From assembly GCF_020085105.1 (NCBI RefSeq), contig NC_058042.1:16501001-16565000 (forward strand): 64,000 nucleotides of DNA, given 5' to 3'. The DNA comes from Siniperca chuatsi (Eukaryota > Chordata > Actinopteri > Centrarchiformes > Sinipercidae). The position numbers and the translations under genes are program-made. Shown one piece after another: positions 20,001-31,880 of this stretch (within the stretch, counting starts at the first letter, position 1; every line of letters begins with the position of its first letter). Under the pieces are notes generated by a model. That model worked only from the letters and a program-made list of their open reading frames with translations. It searched no databases and was not told the origin of the DNA.

Positions 20001-23000
20001 AAGATTTATAGTTAGGAATGATGACTTACTAGACCATTACAAAAGTACTCAATTTCACTGTAGATGTACTGCATGTACCTGGTTTGGTTTTATGAATGGT
20101 TTGCTTCCTGCTTCAAACTGAGGCTGGTGTGAACTGTTGCCATTTCCAATGTGGCCATTGTAGATCGGGTTTGAGCGATGACGTCCCATGGTAGGGGAAT
20201 AGTGGTCCTGAATGACCCCTGGACCTGTACCAATGCCACTTCCTACACAAGACACCAAACATTAACACACTGCCAGAAAGGATCAATTCTTATTAATGGG
20301 TCAAGGAGGTAGTGCAACTCTCTTATCTCTTGGGGGGGCTGTGACGTACCAGGCATTTGTCCAAACATATCAGCTAGCCCACCAAGAGTTTCCCTGTCAA
20401 ACTTGATCCTTGTTGGCAGGAAAGAGGAGTTTTCCATGAAAAACTCATTCCTCATTCCATCAGTTGGAGGTGGAATAAAAACACCTAAATCCTGCAAAGC
20501 AGAGTCGGAATCCAGTCAGAATCTAAGGATAGAGGCAGACTATGGACTACTATACCAGTACACTAATGTTATTGAGAGGTTCTATAAATATTTTATATCA
20601 TGAGCCATTCTTACACAGCCCATGATAAATGGACAGACCATTCATCCCAAAGCAGAGCAGGTAGACTAACCTTTACTGCATCCTGACGAACTTGGTTGAT
20701 CGTCTTTGGTCCGTTGTCAACGTAAGCTTTGCGAGGTGCCCAGTTGTTGTCTCGCAGCTCCACCGTATTCTGCAGCAGGAAGCGAATCCTAGCTGGCAGT
20801 TCGTCGTTGTTCGTTAAGGATCTCATGCGGCTAAAGTACTGATCCATCAAAGACTGGAAGGAGAATTTATTTGTGATTAAAGTGGAACAAAGGGATTTAA
20901 GACAAGACTATCATTCGGTTGTTTTCCCACATACTCACTTTAGCCTTTTCATGATCAAGTTTAGGACCCACTGTTTTCATTATCTGACAGAGGCATTCCA
21001 AATCTTCACCCATATCCTTAAGTTGGACTCTCTTCTTCTTCTCCAAAAGCTGAAAAAGAATTTAATACAATCTACTTTAATTTCTTCCACAACTGGTGAG
21101 GTGACTTGGGGTACTTCACTGTCAGGATGCTTTCAGACTGGCAGCTTTAATCTGACAAGTTATTTAAAACTAAATAAGGTGTATGATTACACCTAACCAC
21201 ATAAATGTTTAGTTATGTGTTTAGTTTTATGGCTTTTAGTTTGTTTTATATATGTACTCGGCTTTTATTGTAAAGGTTTCAGTCGTAGTCATCTGGACAC
21301 TGCCGAAATGTCTTGATTCTGAAAACAGTGTCCAGATGACTACGACTGAAACCTTTTCTACGATAGAACACTCCTTGACGAATGAGGGACTACACCGTCT
21401 TTTATTGTAAAGCACTCTGTAAATGAAAAAGTGCTATATAAAGTTGTTTTTTAAATTATATTATTCAACAGAACTTACTGTTTTGATGCACTTATGAAGG
21501 ATAGATTCGTGGATAAGGTTGAGTTTGCCAAGTTCCCCAATGAATTTGATGTTGCCCAGCATCTTGATCTTTGCAATAGCACGCTGCTCCTCCTCCTCAG
21601 AGGTGAGCGGGTTGTCATGTTTGTCAAAGACTATGGGGGAGTTGAAAATAAGGAACAATAAATGCAAGACATGACCAAATGTGTTTTGTAATTGACAACG
21701 TGTCTAAAATGTAATTCACTTACGTTCAACATTTTTGGCACGGTTCTCAAATTCATCTTGAAGCTTGGAAATCAGAAGCCTTCTGAAGGTCTGTTAAAAA
21801 AGAATTTGTTCAAAATCCAGACAGAAAATACCAGAAAGTAGTAAAGTGAGACCACATTCATGTACAAATCCTATGGTTAAAAACTAAAAAGGAATTCTTA
21901 CTGTATTCTGCTTTTGTGTTGCTTGATTTTCTGTTGATGGGCCTTCAAAGTTGGGTGCATCCTCTGCCAGGCGTAGACATAGTTGAGCGTATAACTGGCT
22001 ATACTTGGGCTCTTCAAGGGCTTTATCAACAATCTAAAGAAATAGAAAATAACAAATGAAGTGCTTATTTCAACAGGTTATAGGAATACCACATGAGTAC
22101 AGTTAAAGAGAATACTTACCAACAAGATGGTTCCTTTTAAGACCAGTTTTGAATCTACACCCACATTGAGGAGCTCCAGGCATAGTTTGTCAAACTTCTC
22201 AGGAGTCAGCTTATTAAGTATGCTAATGAAGAGGAGGAAGAACGCGAGGTTAAAAACAAAAAAAGACATCACCAAAAAACATCATCAATTCATCTCCAAT
22301 GTCATGTTCAGGACCTAGCTTACAACGGTGCAAGAATTTTATACGTCAATTTAAATGGAAACTTACCCTCTCACTTTCCTGAAGATTGCATCATTTTGCC
22401 CTTTCTCGTTGGAGGAGTTGGCATCTCGTCTAGTGCTTCGAGAAGGTAACCATCTCTCAACGCCAGAACCTGGGGTTTTCCCCAGGAACTCGCTGTAATG
22501 GACACAAAACATGGCCAATGTTACAAAAACAGAAATATTTCAGGAAAACATGACGTTAAACCAGAGGTGTCTAGCCCTGACCCATTGCGGTTGAGTTACA
22601 AAGGTTCTGTTACACCTTACAACAATGCCAGTAAAATCTGATTTGATAACATAGACCATTTTAGTCACCACTGCATGGGAAAAAAAGCAAGATTGTAGTC
22701 ACATTTCCAGCATGTGAAACCATCAGCTGCTCTACTATTTAGCAACCCTCCATATGTAATAAAGTTGTCTTGGAATGTATGTATGCTCATGTTATTTTAT
22801 GCATTTTTACCAGTGAGGTCTGCTGTTAGGTGCGACAAGCTACTTGTTGTTTAAGAAAAACAATTACAATGAAAACTGCCCACTTAGCTTACATGGTGCC
22901 AGCTCTTGTATCAAAATATTGACAATGGCAACACTAAAATGAACCTGAACCACTGCCAGAGTGGTGTACGGTCATGAAATTTCAAAGTATAGAATATTTA

Positions 23001-23491
23001 TTTTCCTAATGATAAGCTTTAGCCTACAAACAGGCAACCACCATCCTATTAGGGTGTAGAGCCATATACCAGTATATTCGGAGGCTATAGAAGCCACTTA
23101 TTAGACACACCTCTTTTCAAGATGTGTTGACTTAAGAGAATACATATGTGGGAATGAAATTTAAGCCCTGTGGAAAGCATTATGGAATTAATATGTAATA
23201 AAGATTAGTGGCTAGGTGTTCTATGTGAAAGGAAAATTTTGAAAAAAATAAATAAAAATCACCTGTTGCCGACAGTCTTGGGACAGTGCTGAGGTGCACC
23301 CCCACCTCCTCCCCCTACACTGTGATACAAAAACAATAAAAAAAAAAAAGGAAAAAGGTTTTAACTTAAAAGGACATGTGAGCCTAAACCTTTATGTGAG
23401 ATGTTTAAGAGGGATATATATGTGCAGTGTTATTGGGTAATGTTTATTACCTGAAACGAGAAGGACCCCCTGGTGCAACGACACTCTCCAC
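17072..23491 (-). CDS. eif4g2: eIF4G2 (DAP5/p97/NAT1), alternative translation-initiation scaffold (complete, GTG start)
   Basis: Exons in coding order: 23451-23491, 23263-23319, 22367-22492, 22120-22222, 21902-22033, 21724-21790, 21479-21630, 20939-21049, 20671-20853, 20350-20491, 20079-20242, 19876-19983, 19311-19421, 19113-19217, 18811-19026, 18448-18706, 18050-18254, 17682-17890, 17462-17583, 17072-17137. Phases join, giving 892 codons plus TGA (human 907). Order: Gly-rich N-terminus; MIF4G (about 70-300; ILNKLTPEKFDKLCLELLNV, GNIKFIGELGKL); a disordered linker (LGGLADMFGQMPG, PTMGRHRSN); MA3 (about 535-655; LDRSDEDKEHASTLIQ); W2/eIF5C (about 705-885; KGFVNILMT, YDMEIIEEEAFLSWKED); acidic end EEEESEGEDY. 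It resembles the C-terminal two-thirds of eIF4G without the eIF4E- and PABP-binding parts. In vertebrates it binds eIF3, eIF4A and eIF2beta in the cytoplasm and drives cap-independent or alternative initiation. I cannot tell eif4g2a from eif4g2b. Confidence 0.97.
19490..19846 (+). mobile_element. L2-like LINE 3' end in an eif4g2 intron
   Basis: Recognisable blocks in order are catctattgcatgtctgtcc, gagagggatccctcctctgt, tgctgagtttcttc, gttaaaggttttt and ttgtaaagcccctttaggc, ending at ctatataaataaaattgacg. A second copy lies at 57735-57985. Both are 5'-truncated tails with no reverse transcriptase. This copy lies in the intron between 19421 and 19876. Confidence 0.8.
21262..21412. mobile_element. 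Minimal inverted Penelope-like element insertion with 14-bp target-site duplication
   Basis: A 14-bp direct repeat (21262-21275 and 21399-21412; cttttattgtaaag) flanks a block made only of PLE 3'-end sequence. A minus-oriented arm (21273-21302) is a perfect 30-bp inverted repeat of 21326-21355. The plus-oriented arm continues through tctacgatagaacactcc to gggactacacc. The same two ends bound the large PLE at 43133-46336. The target is itself a retroelement-type tail (gtaaagcactctgtaaatga). The insertion lies in the eif4g2 intron between exons 21479-21630 and 20939-21049. Confidence 0.85.
23489..23491 (-). promoter_or_regulatory. eif4g2: Non-AUG (GTG) initiation codon of eif4g2
   Basis: The conserved N-terminus (VESVVAPGGPSRFS) opens with GTG in the strong context gccgccaaaGTGg, with A at -3 and G at +4. 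The part of this exon upstream of the GTG (to 23514) has no in-frame ATG. Mammalian DAP5 is known to start only at GUG, and the encoded residues after it match that position, so this is the expected start and not an annotation gap. Confidence 0.9.
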
Positions 23492-23778
23492 TTTGGCGGC
23501 TTGACAAAGAATATCTGAAAAGAATAATGTTCTGGGAGTGGGGCAGGAAAGAGCGACCTGGAAGTAGAGACAGACACTAACAAATTAGCTGACAGCTAAC
23601 GGCTGTAAAATGCTAACAGACACATTTGAGCGTCATCAAGTGCATTAAAATCAAACAATAATATAGTACGTTACATTTTTTTTTTTATTATCTGTTTAGC
23701 AGATTCCAGCTAAATTGTTGAACACATGAGCCCCTACACGTGTCCGAACAAGTGAATGTGAAACTGTGTCTGTGCTAG

Positions 23779-23860
23779 GTGGTGCTAGCACACTGCTGTG
23801 CTAGGTGGTGCTAGCACACTACGTTGGCGGTGTTAGCACACTACGTTGGCGGTGTTGTGT
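23779..23860. repeat. Short tandem repeat in the eif4g2 5'-UTR intron
   Basis: Two adjacent units of tgctaggtggtgctagcaca are followed by two units of acgttggcggtgtt(agcacact). The two blocks share agcacact, suggesting local slippage expansion. Confidence 0.8.
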
Positions 23861-23894
23861 CGACGTCTGTTTCCCAATCGCTTTGTGTTTCTTA

Positions 23895-23995
23895 TTAACC
23901 TTAACCCAACCCTAACCAGTCGTTTTCTGGGACTCCTAACCCTAACGCTAACCCAAGTTACCCAACCTTATTTTATCTAACCTAACCCCAATCAC
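23895..23995. repeat. Degenerate interstitial telomere-like (CCCTAA) tract
   Basis: Blocks such as aacccaaccctaacc and cctaaccctaacgctaaccc are interspersed with variants (acctaacccc). The match to TTAGGG/CCCTAA is imperfect and short. It lies in the intron between the 5'-UTR exon and the GTG exon of eif4g2. Confidence 0.5.
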
Positions 23996-24666
23996 GGAGG
24001 GCAGCGCTACAGGAAACGCTATACGAGGGGGAAACCCGATTTCGATACAAGACCTGAATTATCCAGATCCAACGTTAGGACAATTTGAACCCGATCCATC
24101 TGGAATAATTTGGAATGACAAAATGTCAAAACACTTCTTAATATACTCGTAAGTACGTGGTTCCTACTCACATCCCCTAGTTAGTACACGACAAAAAAAA
24201 AAAAAAAATACACCTTTAAAAACAGGGCGTTCAAAACCACGATCAATGCAACGATACGTATTTTTTATAATCCAACGAAATCGGTATTAATTCAGATATA
24301 AAAAGGATTTTAATGTAAACCAAGAAGAAAATCCATCAGCTGATTTTATGAAGTCTTTGTTCAGACACCGGATGTCCAACCACAACTACGTCTTTACGGG
24401 TTTTGTTCTGCAGGCCGCCCGGTAAGCTAACCGAACAGCTAACAAGCTGTAAACAACTCCTGGAAACCAGTCCAGGTTTTCCTGAACATAAACCCGGTTC
24501 AGCTCAACTGTTTTCATGTCAACGAGGTCAGCTAACGACAAACTTCAAAATCCACATTAACATTAAAATTTCAACGCTTCGTATATTCATTTAATCACCT
24601 TAAGACGAACTTCCTACCAGACCGGTCGGTTAGCTAACGTTAGCAAGGCAAGAAAAACAACCTTAC

Positions 24667-24850
24667 CTTTACAAAAGGAACGTCAGTATAATTGTTGTCT
24701 TGTCGACAAGGAGATAAAAAAAAAAATAAAGACAGAATAGAAAAGATAGCTCAAAAAGTCGTGTTAAAACCTAGAAGGTTTTGTAACAGCCGCAACACGA
24801 CGGATCAGCGGTGGTAGCTATCGGCTACAGTGAAGAAAGAACGCTGACTG
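24667..24850 (-). other. eif4g2: Probable 5'-UTR exon and promoter-proximal region of eif4g2
   Basis: On the minus strand ...ttttgtaaag is followed by a consensus donor gtaagg at 24666-24661, and the sequence upstream is relatively rich in CpG (tccgtcgtgttgcggctg). Splicing from here to the acceptor before 23514 would give the 5' leader of the GTG-initiated mRNA. The start point is not determinable from sequence alone. Confidence 0.5.
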
Positions 24851-24962
24851 TTCATCTACGTCATGCGGAAGCCGCTTTTTGTGTGTGGCTGGCTCACACG
24901 TCATCATCACACCCTGCCAACGTCACGAAAAACAAGTCCTCAACATTTCGCAATCTCCTCTG

Positions 24963-25025
24963 ATCAGAATCAGAATCAGGAATACGTTATTGATCGCCGA
25001 GGGGAAACTCTTTCGTTACAGGGGA
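24963..25025 (+). repeat. Teleost interspersed repeat (agaatcagaatcag...ttattgatc type)
   Basis: The segment agaatcagaatcaggaatac, then ttattgatcgccgaggggaa and ctctttcgttacag, is a widespread short repeat in fish genomes, as I recall it. A related stretch (ttattgatcattttacaaca) is at 51195. Confidence 0.6.
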
Positions 25026-25249
25026 TCAATGTGCAGTATGTCATTTATCCTGCCCAGAGGGTTTATTCTTTCCCATGTCATTTGGACATGTACTGGGACA
25101 AATCGAGGATTACCGACGACCTAAAATGAATCTGTGTATGCTGTGCACGGTATAATTGATTATTTTTTCTTAGAGTTGGATATAGAGGAAACAATGGAAG
25201 CCCACTTTTGCCAGGTAAAGGAAAAAACAGATGAAAAGTTATGCGAGTT

Positions 25250-25640
25250 AAGTTAAGCATGATTGACAAAATTTTGACTTAATAAGTCAATATTATGAGA
25301 TGGTAATTCAAAATTTCTCATCTTATAAATTTGACTTGGTTGTTACTTTGGTCTTTAATATTGACTTCCATTTCACAATTTTGACTTTTGACCTCATAAT
25401 TTGAAGTCAAAAGTTATGAGCAAGTGAGTCAAAATTGTAGTGTCTCGTAACTCTGACTTACTATTTCATAAATTTGACTTATTATTGACTTAAATATTGA
25501 CTTTTCCTCTCACAATTGTGACTTTTCATCTCATAGTCTTGACTTTTCATCTCATAATTTTGACTAAGTACCTCATAATTTGTGAGTCAAACTTGCATTA
25601 TCCCATGATTTCGACTTTTCATCTCATAATGTTCAGTGAC
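25250..25640. repeat. Degenerate minisatellite, unit about 20 bp (ttgacttttcatctcataat)
   Basis: The unit ttttgacttttcatctcataa recurs about 15 times with many substitutions and some reversed-complement units (gtcaaaattg, tgagtcaaac). It has no coding content and lies in the eif4g2-galnt18 intergenic region. Confidence 0.8.
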
Positions 25641-27053
25641 CGTGATGATTTTTATATTTAACTTGCCTAACATTTAATCTATTTTTTTCTTTTTCTGGTG
25701 GAAATGATCTTCCATAGAAAAGAGACCTCTATCACAGCAGAACAAGAATAACTGGATTGTAAACTCACCAGTGAAACTATATTGATCCTCTCAGGGAGAC
25801 TGAATTTTGTTGCCCTCCTCTACAGTGATGTCCAAGCACAGGGTTAGCTTCAGGGTATCGACTCAGGAGCCGGTAGGGATTCAGTGTTTTTATTCAAGGA
25901 TGCCACAGGACGAGGATCAATAGCTGTTGACATAGGACTCAAACCTTCCAGTCGAGAAACAACTACAGTCTGTCACCCTGATGCCCAAGTGTTTATGAGG
26001 CAGCTAGGAGTAGAATTTTTAACCTACTGCGACATGCATACATGATTGAACCACTTATATGTACTGAGTTTAACCACATGGACTTATGGGCTGATTTCAC
26101 ACTCATCCTTCCTGTTTCTGCAAAGACGCAAAGTAAGATATCTCAACAAGTACTGGTCTCATTTGCATGAAGTTGTCACATATATTAATGGTCCCCAGCG
26201 GATTCCTAATGATTTTGGTGACTACCTGACCTTTCAAAAACAAATGGCAACATTTCCATAAAATTTGCAGTGGATATTCATGGTCTCCAGAGGATGAATT
26301 CTAATGTTTATAGTGATCACCTGACCTTTCCTGTAGCACCACCATTATGACAAAATGTCAACCTATTTCCCCTTCTTTCAGAGCAGTCTGCACTTTATTT
26401 CATTAACTAATTATGTTTTTCTCAGGCTATTTTAGAGTAGAGTAGAAGGAGTGGGGTGTAACAGTTTCATAAGAAGCTCTGTAGATTGTGTGCATTATTG
26501 AGAATACAACACCAGTGTTATTGTTCACACGGCATTGGAAAGATGAGTCACGTCCTATATCTGCCAGTAAATGACTACCGGGCGAAACCAGACTGGTAAC
26601 GCCTCTTTGTGGCTCAGGTTACATTGTGCCGCCCATTACGCAAGATAACGTGTTGTGATGATGAACATCTCGGACATATTAAACAAGTTTGGCACATTTT
26701 ATTTCAGGAACTTTTATAGTGCCTATGAGTCACAGTAGTGCAAAGGCAATATTAAATCTACATAATCACAAGTTGAAACTGTAAGCCAGTGCATTTCCAC
26801 TGACTTGTTGTGATGTGGTTGAACCTGCATAGTCAGTTCGTCTGGGACTCTTTGTACTGACATTGTGTTCGGTGGTAACATGTGTTTAGCACAAACTGGA
26901 TTCTGATGTGAAATACACAATGTACAAAATATTTTGAATATTTTTATAGACCTGAAGACCTAGTAAAACAAACCAGTATTTCACAATGAAAAAGCAAACA
27001 TTAGAGAAAAGTCAGAAAAAGAAACATTTACATGTAAACTAATGGATATTGAC
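25641..27053. other. Intergenic, mostly unassigned; contains a degenerate repeat at 26150-26350
   Basis: Two weak copies of the 'attcatggtccccagaggatg' family (about 26180-26230 and 26265-26350) are visible; clearer copies lie at 31885-32160. Elsewhere I see no exon, RNA gene or repeat that I can name. Confidence 0.45.
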
Positions 27054-27490
27054 TTTAAAGGAAAAGTTCAACATTTGGGGAAAATATGCTTATTCGCTTT
27101 CTGGTGGAGAGTTAGATAAGAAGATCAATACTAGCCAGCCAACAGGCAGTTAGCTTAGCTTAGCACAAAGACTGGAAACAGGGGGAAACAGCTAGCCTGG
27201 GTCCATTAAAAGGTAACAAAAGCTGCCTACCGGCCCCTCTAAAGCTCACTAATTAGCATGTTGTATCTTGTTTGTTTAATCCATACAAAAATGGAGGTAT
27301 AAAACCAACTATTTTAAGTGAGGCTATGTGCCAGATTATTTCTTGGCTGAGACCAGTTGCCAGGCAACCAGCAGAGACTCCATGAAGTTACTGCTCCCAG
27401 GGAAGAAGTAGTCTGGTACGAAACCCCTTGTAAAATGGCGAATTGTTGTTTTAACACTTCTGTTTTTGTGAAGATTAAACAAACGTTAAA
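27054..27490. mobile_element. MITE copy, 'cgacattttggggaaat' palindromic family (copy 1)
   Basis: The left end (aaaggaaaagttcaacatttg) is followed by the family landmarks gagagttagataagaagatc, gttagcttagcttagcacaa, ggaaacagggggaaacagct, gcatgttgtatcttgtttgt and ggcaaccagcagagactcc. The right half is truncated after about 27490. Other copies lie at 46731-47165, 49651-50764 and 53876-55926. It is a non-coding, non-autonomous DNA transposon. Confidence 0.75.
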
Positions 27491-28698
27491 CTATTTAAAT
27501 TATTTTGTCACACATATTTACACATGCAGAAATCTGTTTTTCATATTTCGTATGTATTTATGCATCCTGAAACCCCTCAAAGTTATCACTGTAAGAATGA
27601 AGAAGTTACACATTATCTAATCACTGAGTGAAGTTTAAAAGACGACTCCTTGTAGGTATTCTGATTGACACACACTGATATACCTAATCCCATCACCATC
27701 AAAGATGTTTGTTCATCATCATGTTTATTTTATCATTTTCCCTGTTACTCTAGGGAGTTTTAGACCCCTTTTTTATGCCTGCACTCATTTGCTGCTCCAC
27801 TCCTGAGGGGCATCAATCATTCATCAAAAGCAAAATGAAGCCAGTTGTCTGACAGTAAACTATTAAGTTAATTACGCCCAGTGTGCCAATAAAGTCAGCA
27901 AAGGCTAGCTTTGCACTCGAGGAAAAACAGTACAGTTCCAGTCAGAGTTTGTGTGAAGTTGGTGATCATTTCACTGGTTTGCTTTGTTTCTCTTTGATGT
28001 GGGCTTCACTGAACTAATGATGTTGTTTGAACCTTGTTTAGACCTTTACTATTAAGTAGAAAGATGCTGAATACAAACTATATTTTTTATGTATTAACCA
28101 TCATCACAATGATACTGATGTACATAAGACTTTAGATGTGTTGTTCAGTAAATTGGTTCCATGTTTATGTAAAGAAAACCTTACATTTATTCAATGTTGT
28201 TAAAAGTGTAACTTTTTAAACTGTCCATTTACAAATATGGGCAGACAGACCTACCCATTTAAAAGCCAATTAAATGTAAAGCTGATTTAATATTTAACAA
28301 TTTACACTTTTATTTTTTTTAATTCATGTGGGAAGGCTTGTCCTCTGCATCTGACCCATCCCAACTATCAGTGGGCATCCACATTGTAGTGTCCAGCGCC
28401 AGTTCTAAGGCCGATGCCTTAATCAATGTAACATGCATGTCCTTGGGGTGGGAGGAAACCCCTATGAACATGGGGAAAACATGCATACAAAGTCCACACA
28501 GAAAGGCCTATGGTAGCCACAATGGAGTTTACACTCAGATTCTTCTTGCTTTGAGAGCGCTAACTGCTGTGTTACTGTCCAGAGAGTGATCATGTGGCCT
28601 CAGACAGTGTTTAGCCAACTTTATGAGACTGAACAAGTTGAGTTCATTCTTGAAAATCCTGACCTTGGAAACAGCATCTGATAATCTCGGATTAGACG

Positions 28699-28739
<41 letters not shown>

Positions 28740-29439
28740 GTGATATGATCGAAAGCTCCAGTACAGCTTGTGGGGAGATTGGTTTCGTCAGCTGCTGTTC
28801 CTAAAGTCAAGAATGATCTTTCAATCTCAGTTTAGCCAACTTGACTTTGAATGTCAACGTTATTTTTTATCAACATTTTCTTACTCATTGATGAAACATT
28901 AAAACCTGAATTTTTTTAATTAATAAGTAATCAACTCCACTGCAGTAACACCTCAAATTGGCTAAACGTGCATCCAAATTCCCTTGAGTGAAACATCCTT
29001 TTAAATTGATTGAGTGTCACTCATTCATTTGACTGGATATGAACAAAACAGATATGCCCCTATTGTGTCATTAAAGTCCAAACTCCATGCCATGAAGTCC
29101 ACTGATCTGATTTCAGTGATGCGATATGTGAGAAGCCATACATCTGGTGAGAGGTATACTTTAATAATATTAGTTTAAAATTGCATTCATTGTTCAATTA
29201 GGAAGTAATAACTTATGGAACAAGCCAGAGTTAGGGTAGTTCTATAAAGGATGCTGATCAGGGAGTAGACCAAGACCCAAGGAAAGCAATGACAGAAATA
29301 CAGAATTACTGTGTTCTTTGCCAGAAGGACAACAGTGAGTTCACCAAGTGATAAAACTGTGGCCTTTGTAATTGGCTTGAGGGAGAAAAAGCATGAGGAT
29401 AAGTCTGGAGTTTCCAAAAAGGGAAATGAAAATTAACTC
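27491..29439. other. Intergenic; degenerate repeat at 28330-28530
   Basis: Around 28440-28530 the text ggggtgggaggaaacccct and gaacatggggaaaacatgca resembles a common teleost repeat whose usual form is gggaggaaac...acacggggagaacatgcaa. A GA microsatellite lies at 28702-28735. No coding exon is seen; open frames here are short and lack family resemblance. Confidence 0.4.
28702..28735. repeat. (GA)n microsatellite
   Basis: A pure run of about 17 GA dinucleotides. Confidence 0.95.
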
Positions 29440-29625
29440 CCAAAACTGTGAGACAAAGGGTTCTGGCAGCATCCATCTTGCACCAGCTTTACCTCCAAGT
29501 ATCATGGTAGGAGTATTCTGCTGTGGGAATGCTTTCTGTCAGCAGGGACTGAACACTGTATATAGATATAGGAAACGATGAATGGAGCCAAATACAGATA
29601 AATTCCTCAGTAGAACCTCCCTCGT
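29440..29625 (+). pseudogene. Degenerate Tc1/mariner transposase fragment
   Basis: The text ggcagcatccatcttgcacc, caagtatcatggtaggagta, ctgtgggaatgctttctgtc, agcagggactg and then gatgaatggagccaaatac corresponds to the central Tc1 transposase segment. That segment usually encodes a GGGS.M.WGCF..AGTG block and then KMNGAKYR. Frames are broken; this is a fossil. Confidence 0.6.
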
Positions 29626-31880
29626 AGTGCCAACCATGTTAAACTAGGCTGATGATATGTATATGATATGTAACAGTGACACTGAGCATGCAGCAAGATA
29701 TGAAAATCCACCCAAAACCTACTCTGCAGCACTATGATGTACAGACAAAGGTAACAGAGTTCAGCAGTTTCGAAATTATATCCAATAATATTTTTCCCTG
29801 GGTTTGTGAATTGTTCAGTGGAAGCCGATAAATGACCCAATTTTCACAAAGTAATGCAAAGAGAATATATCCATCATGTGGCTTTCGATGAGACAATTTA
29901 TTATTGAGAACTCAAATATAATTACAAGAAGTAAATTGGGAATTTAATTTTAGCCATCACAGAAGAATAGAAACCATTGTGAGAGCCTTATTAAATTTAT
30001 TGTGTAATTTATTAAAGTTAATTACAGTTGGTCTGAAGAAAAAAGCTTGACAGCATATTTCCATTTTTCAAGCCTAAGCAGAGCAAATGTCGAACCATTT
30101 ATAAAAGAATCAATGAGCTGAACAAAATGACACATGGAAATGTAAAACTCTTTTTTTAAATTCTTAATATATTTTGAAGCCAGTAGATGGTGCTACAGTG
30201 TTTCCTGTGACTTTTTGTACTGTTCAATAGAAGACATTACTTGTGAATTATTTTATTGCACATTGTCATCAGCAAGATTTGAACAGCAAAATAGTTGAAC
30301 ACATACATACTACAATCAAATCAACTTAAATTTTAACAAATGGTAGTTAGTTTGGTTGTTGAATGGCTTGTATATAGTTGAGTGTCATTTATTTCACATG
30401 AGTGGTACCTTTGTTTTACTAATCGATACATTGTGGTGGCATTCAGCAAAACATGAACATCAAAGGTAAAAGAATTTCTCACAAACATTTTGACATGTGA
30501 TATACAGCACAGGTGTAATTAATTAACATTAATGATGTCTCTGGAACTGGCACACCTGACCGAAAAATCCTATGTCCTATGTTTGTCCTTTAAATTGAGA
30601 AATACTTTTGTTCAATTCAAAATGATGTGCAGAATGTATGCTGGTTGTAATTAATGTTTGTGTGTCAATTCTTGTATATACAGTAAGTGCCAAGTTAAAT
30701 ATTTATACATGCATAAGATGTTATAAAGTGGCCATCAACTATAATTCAGACCAACCATAATAATGGATTTCCTTTTGTGAACCAGCTTAGTTTTGTTTCA
30801 TTGCTTATGGGTCTTTAATGCTGTGAAAGTGATTGTGACACACACAAATGCAAACAGACATGCCTGTGAATGTCTGAACTCGCAGACTAAAAATCAGTTT
30901 TTCAATAGCTGCTTTTAGTTGTAGATTTATATGTCCTTGCCTTTTGTGTTGACAATATTATTCACTCTTAATCTCACATAATGTGCGCATATCAGCTCAA
31001 GCACATTCAAGGGACATGCAAACACTTCAGGATTATGAGAGCTCTATACTCACAGTGGTGAATGGGTCAACAAGTTTAGAAATCATCCATTAAGGAATTG
31101 GGACAGCAGGGAAAAAAATCCTCTTAGGAATGCAAATTTAATTGACTGAACTCTCAGCATACAGAACATGACTCATATTAAGAAGCCATAGCTTGGCTGA
31201 ATTATCCTCTCTGTTCTCATCACACAGGTTTATCCAGGACATGCCTCTCATTTGTTACATGAGGGTTTCCATGCTTGGCATCTAATTGGCTATTATTTAT
31301 TGCTGATGGAGTGGTTCATACATGGCAGAGAGGGTGTGTGGCCTCAGATGTCATTGCAAATTAACATACAGGACTCCCAAACTTACTCGTGCTGATTGTG
31401 TGTTTAATATTCTGAGCACACACTCCATGAATATGCTGAGGTAGAGCAATGGTAGCTGTCCTGTGCGCCAAATTGTGTTGGGCTTGAGGGACTGTCTGAG
31501 TCATCAGTGACAAGCCCTGTGTCTGATTCCAGCTATGCTTACACTCTGGCTGGGCTCTACCTGGGGGCCTGATGGTATTAGCATGAGATTTGTTGGAGAT
31601 GAGAGCGTTCCCTGGGGAGAAGTTAAAGTGTTTTCTCTGTAATAAGCCAAAAGTGAACTACAAGAGAGACCAAATACTGAACATCCAGTCTTGTGAGCCA
31701 CAAAAGCAGTTTTGTATCATGAAAAATACTCTTTATCAGTGATCCAGATCTAGGTGTATACTGTGTAGTTTACATATATTTTATATATTTGTTACACTGT
31801 TTTGAACAAAACCCATTAATACCTAGTGATGCAAGTGTTATTTTTTTTAATCACATAGCAGCATGGCTCCAGGTATGCCA
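29626..31880. other. Intergenic, no feature recognised
   Basis: AT-rich sequence without a recognisable exon, RNA gene or repeat. The longest open frames (about 60-77 codons) show no splice signals in phase and no known motif. Confidence 0.4.

Noticed and set aside
17891-23262. An intronic C/D snoRNA in eif4g2 (the human gene hosts SNORD97)
   Set aside because: I looked for paired C (atgatga) and D (ctga) boxes with terminal stems in the introns and found no convincing candidate; a covariance search would be needed.
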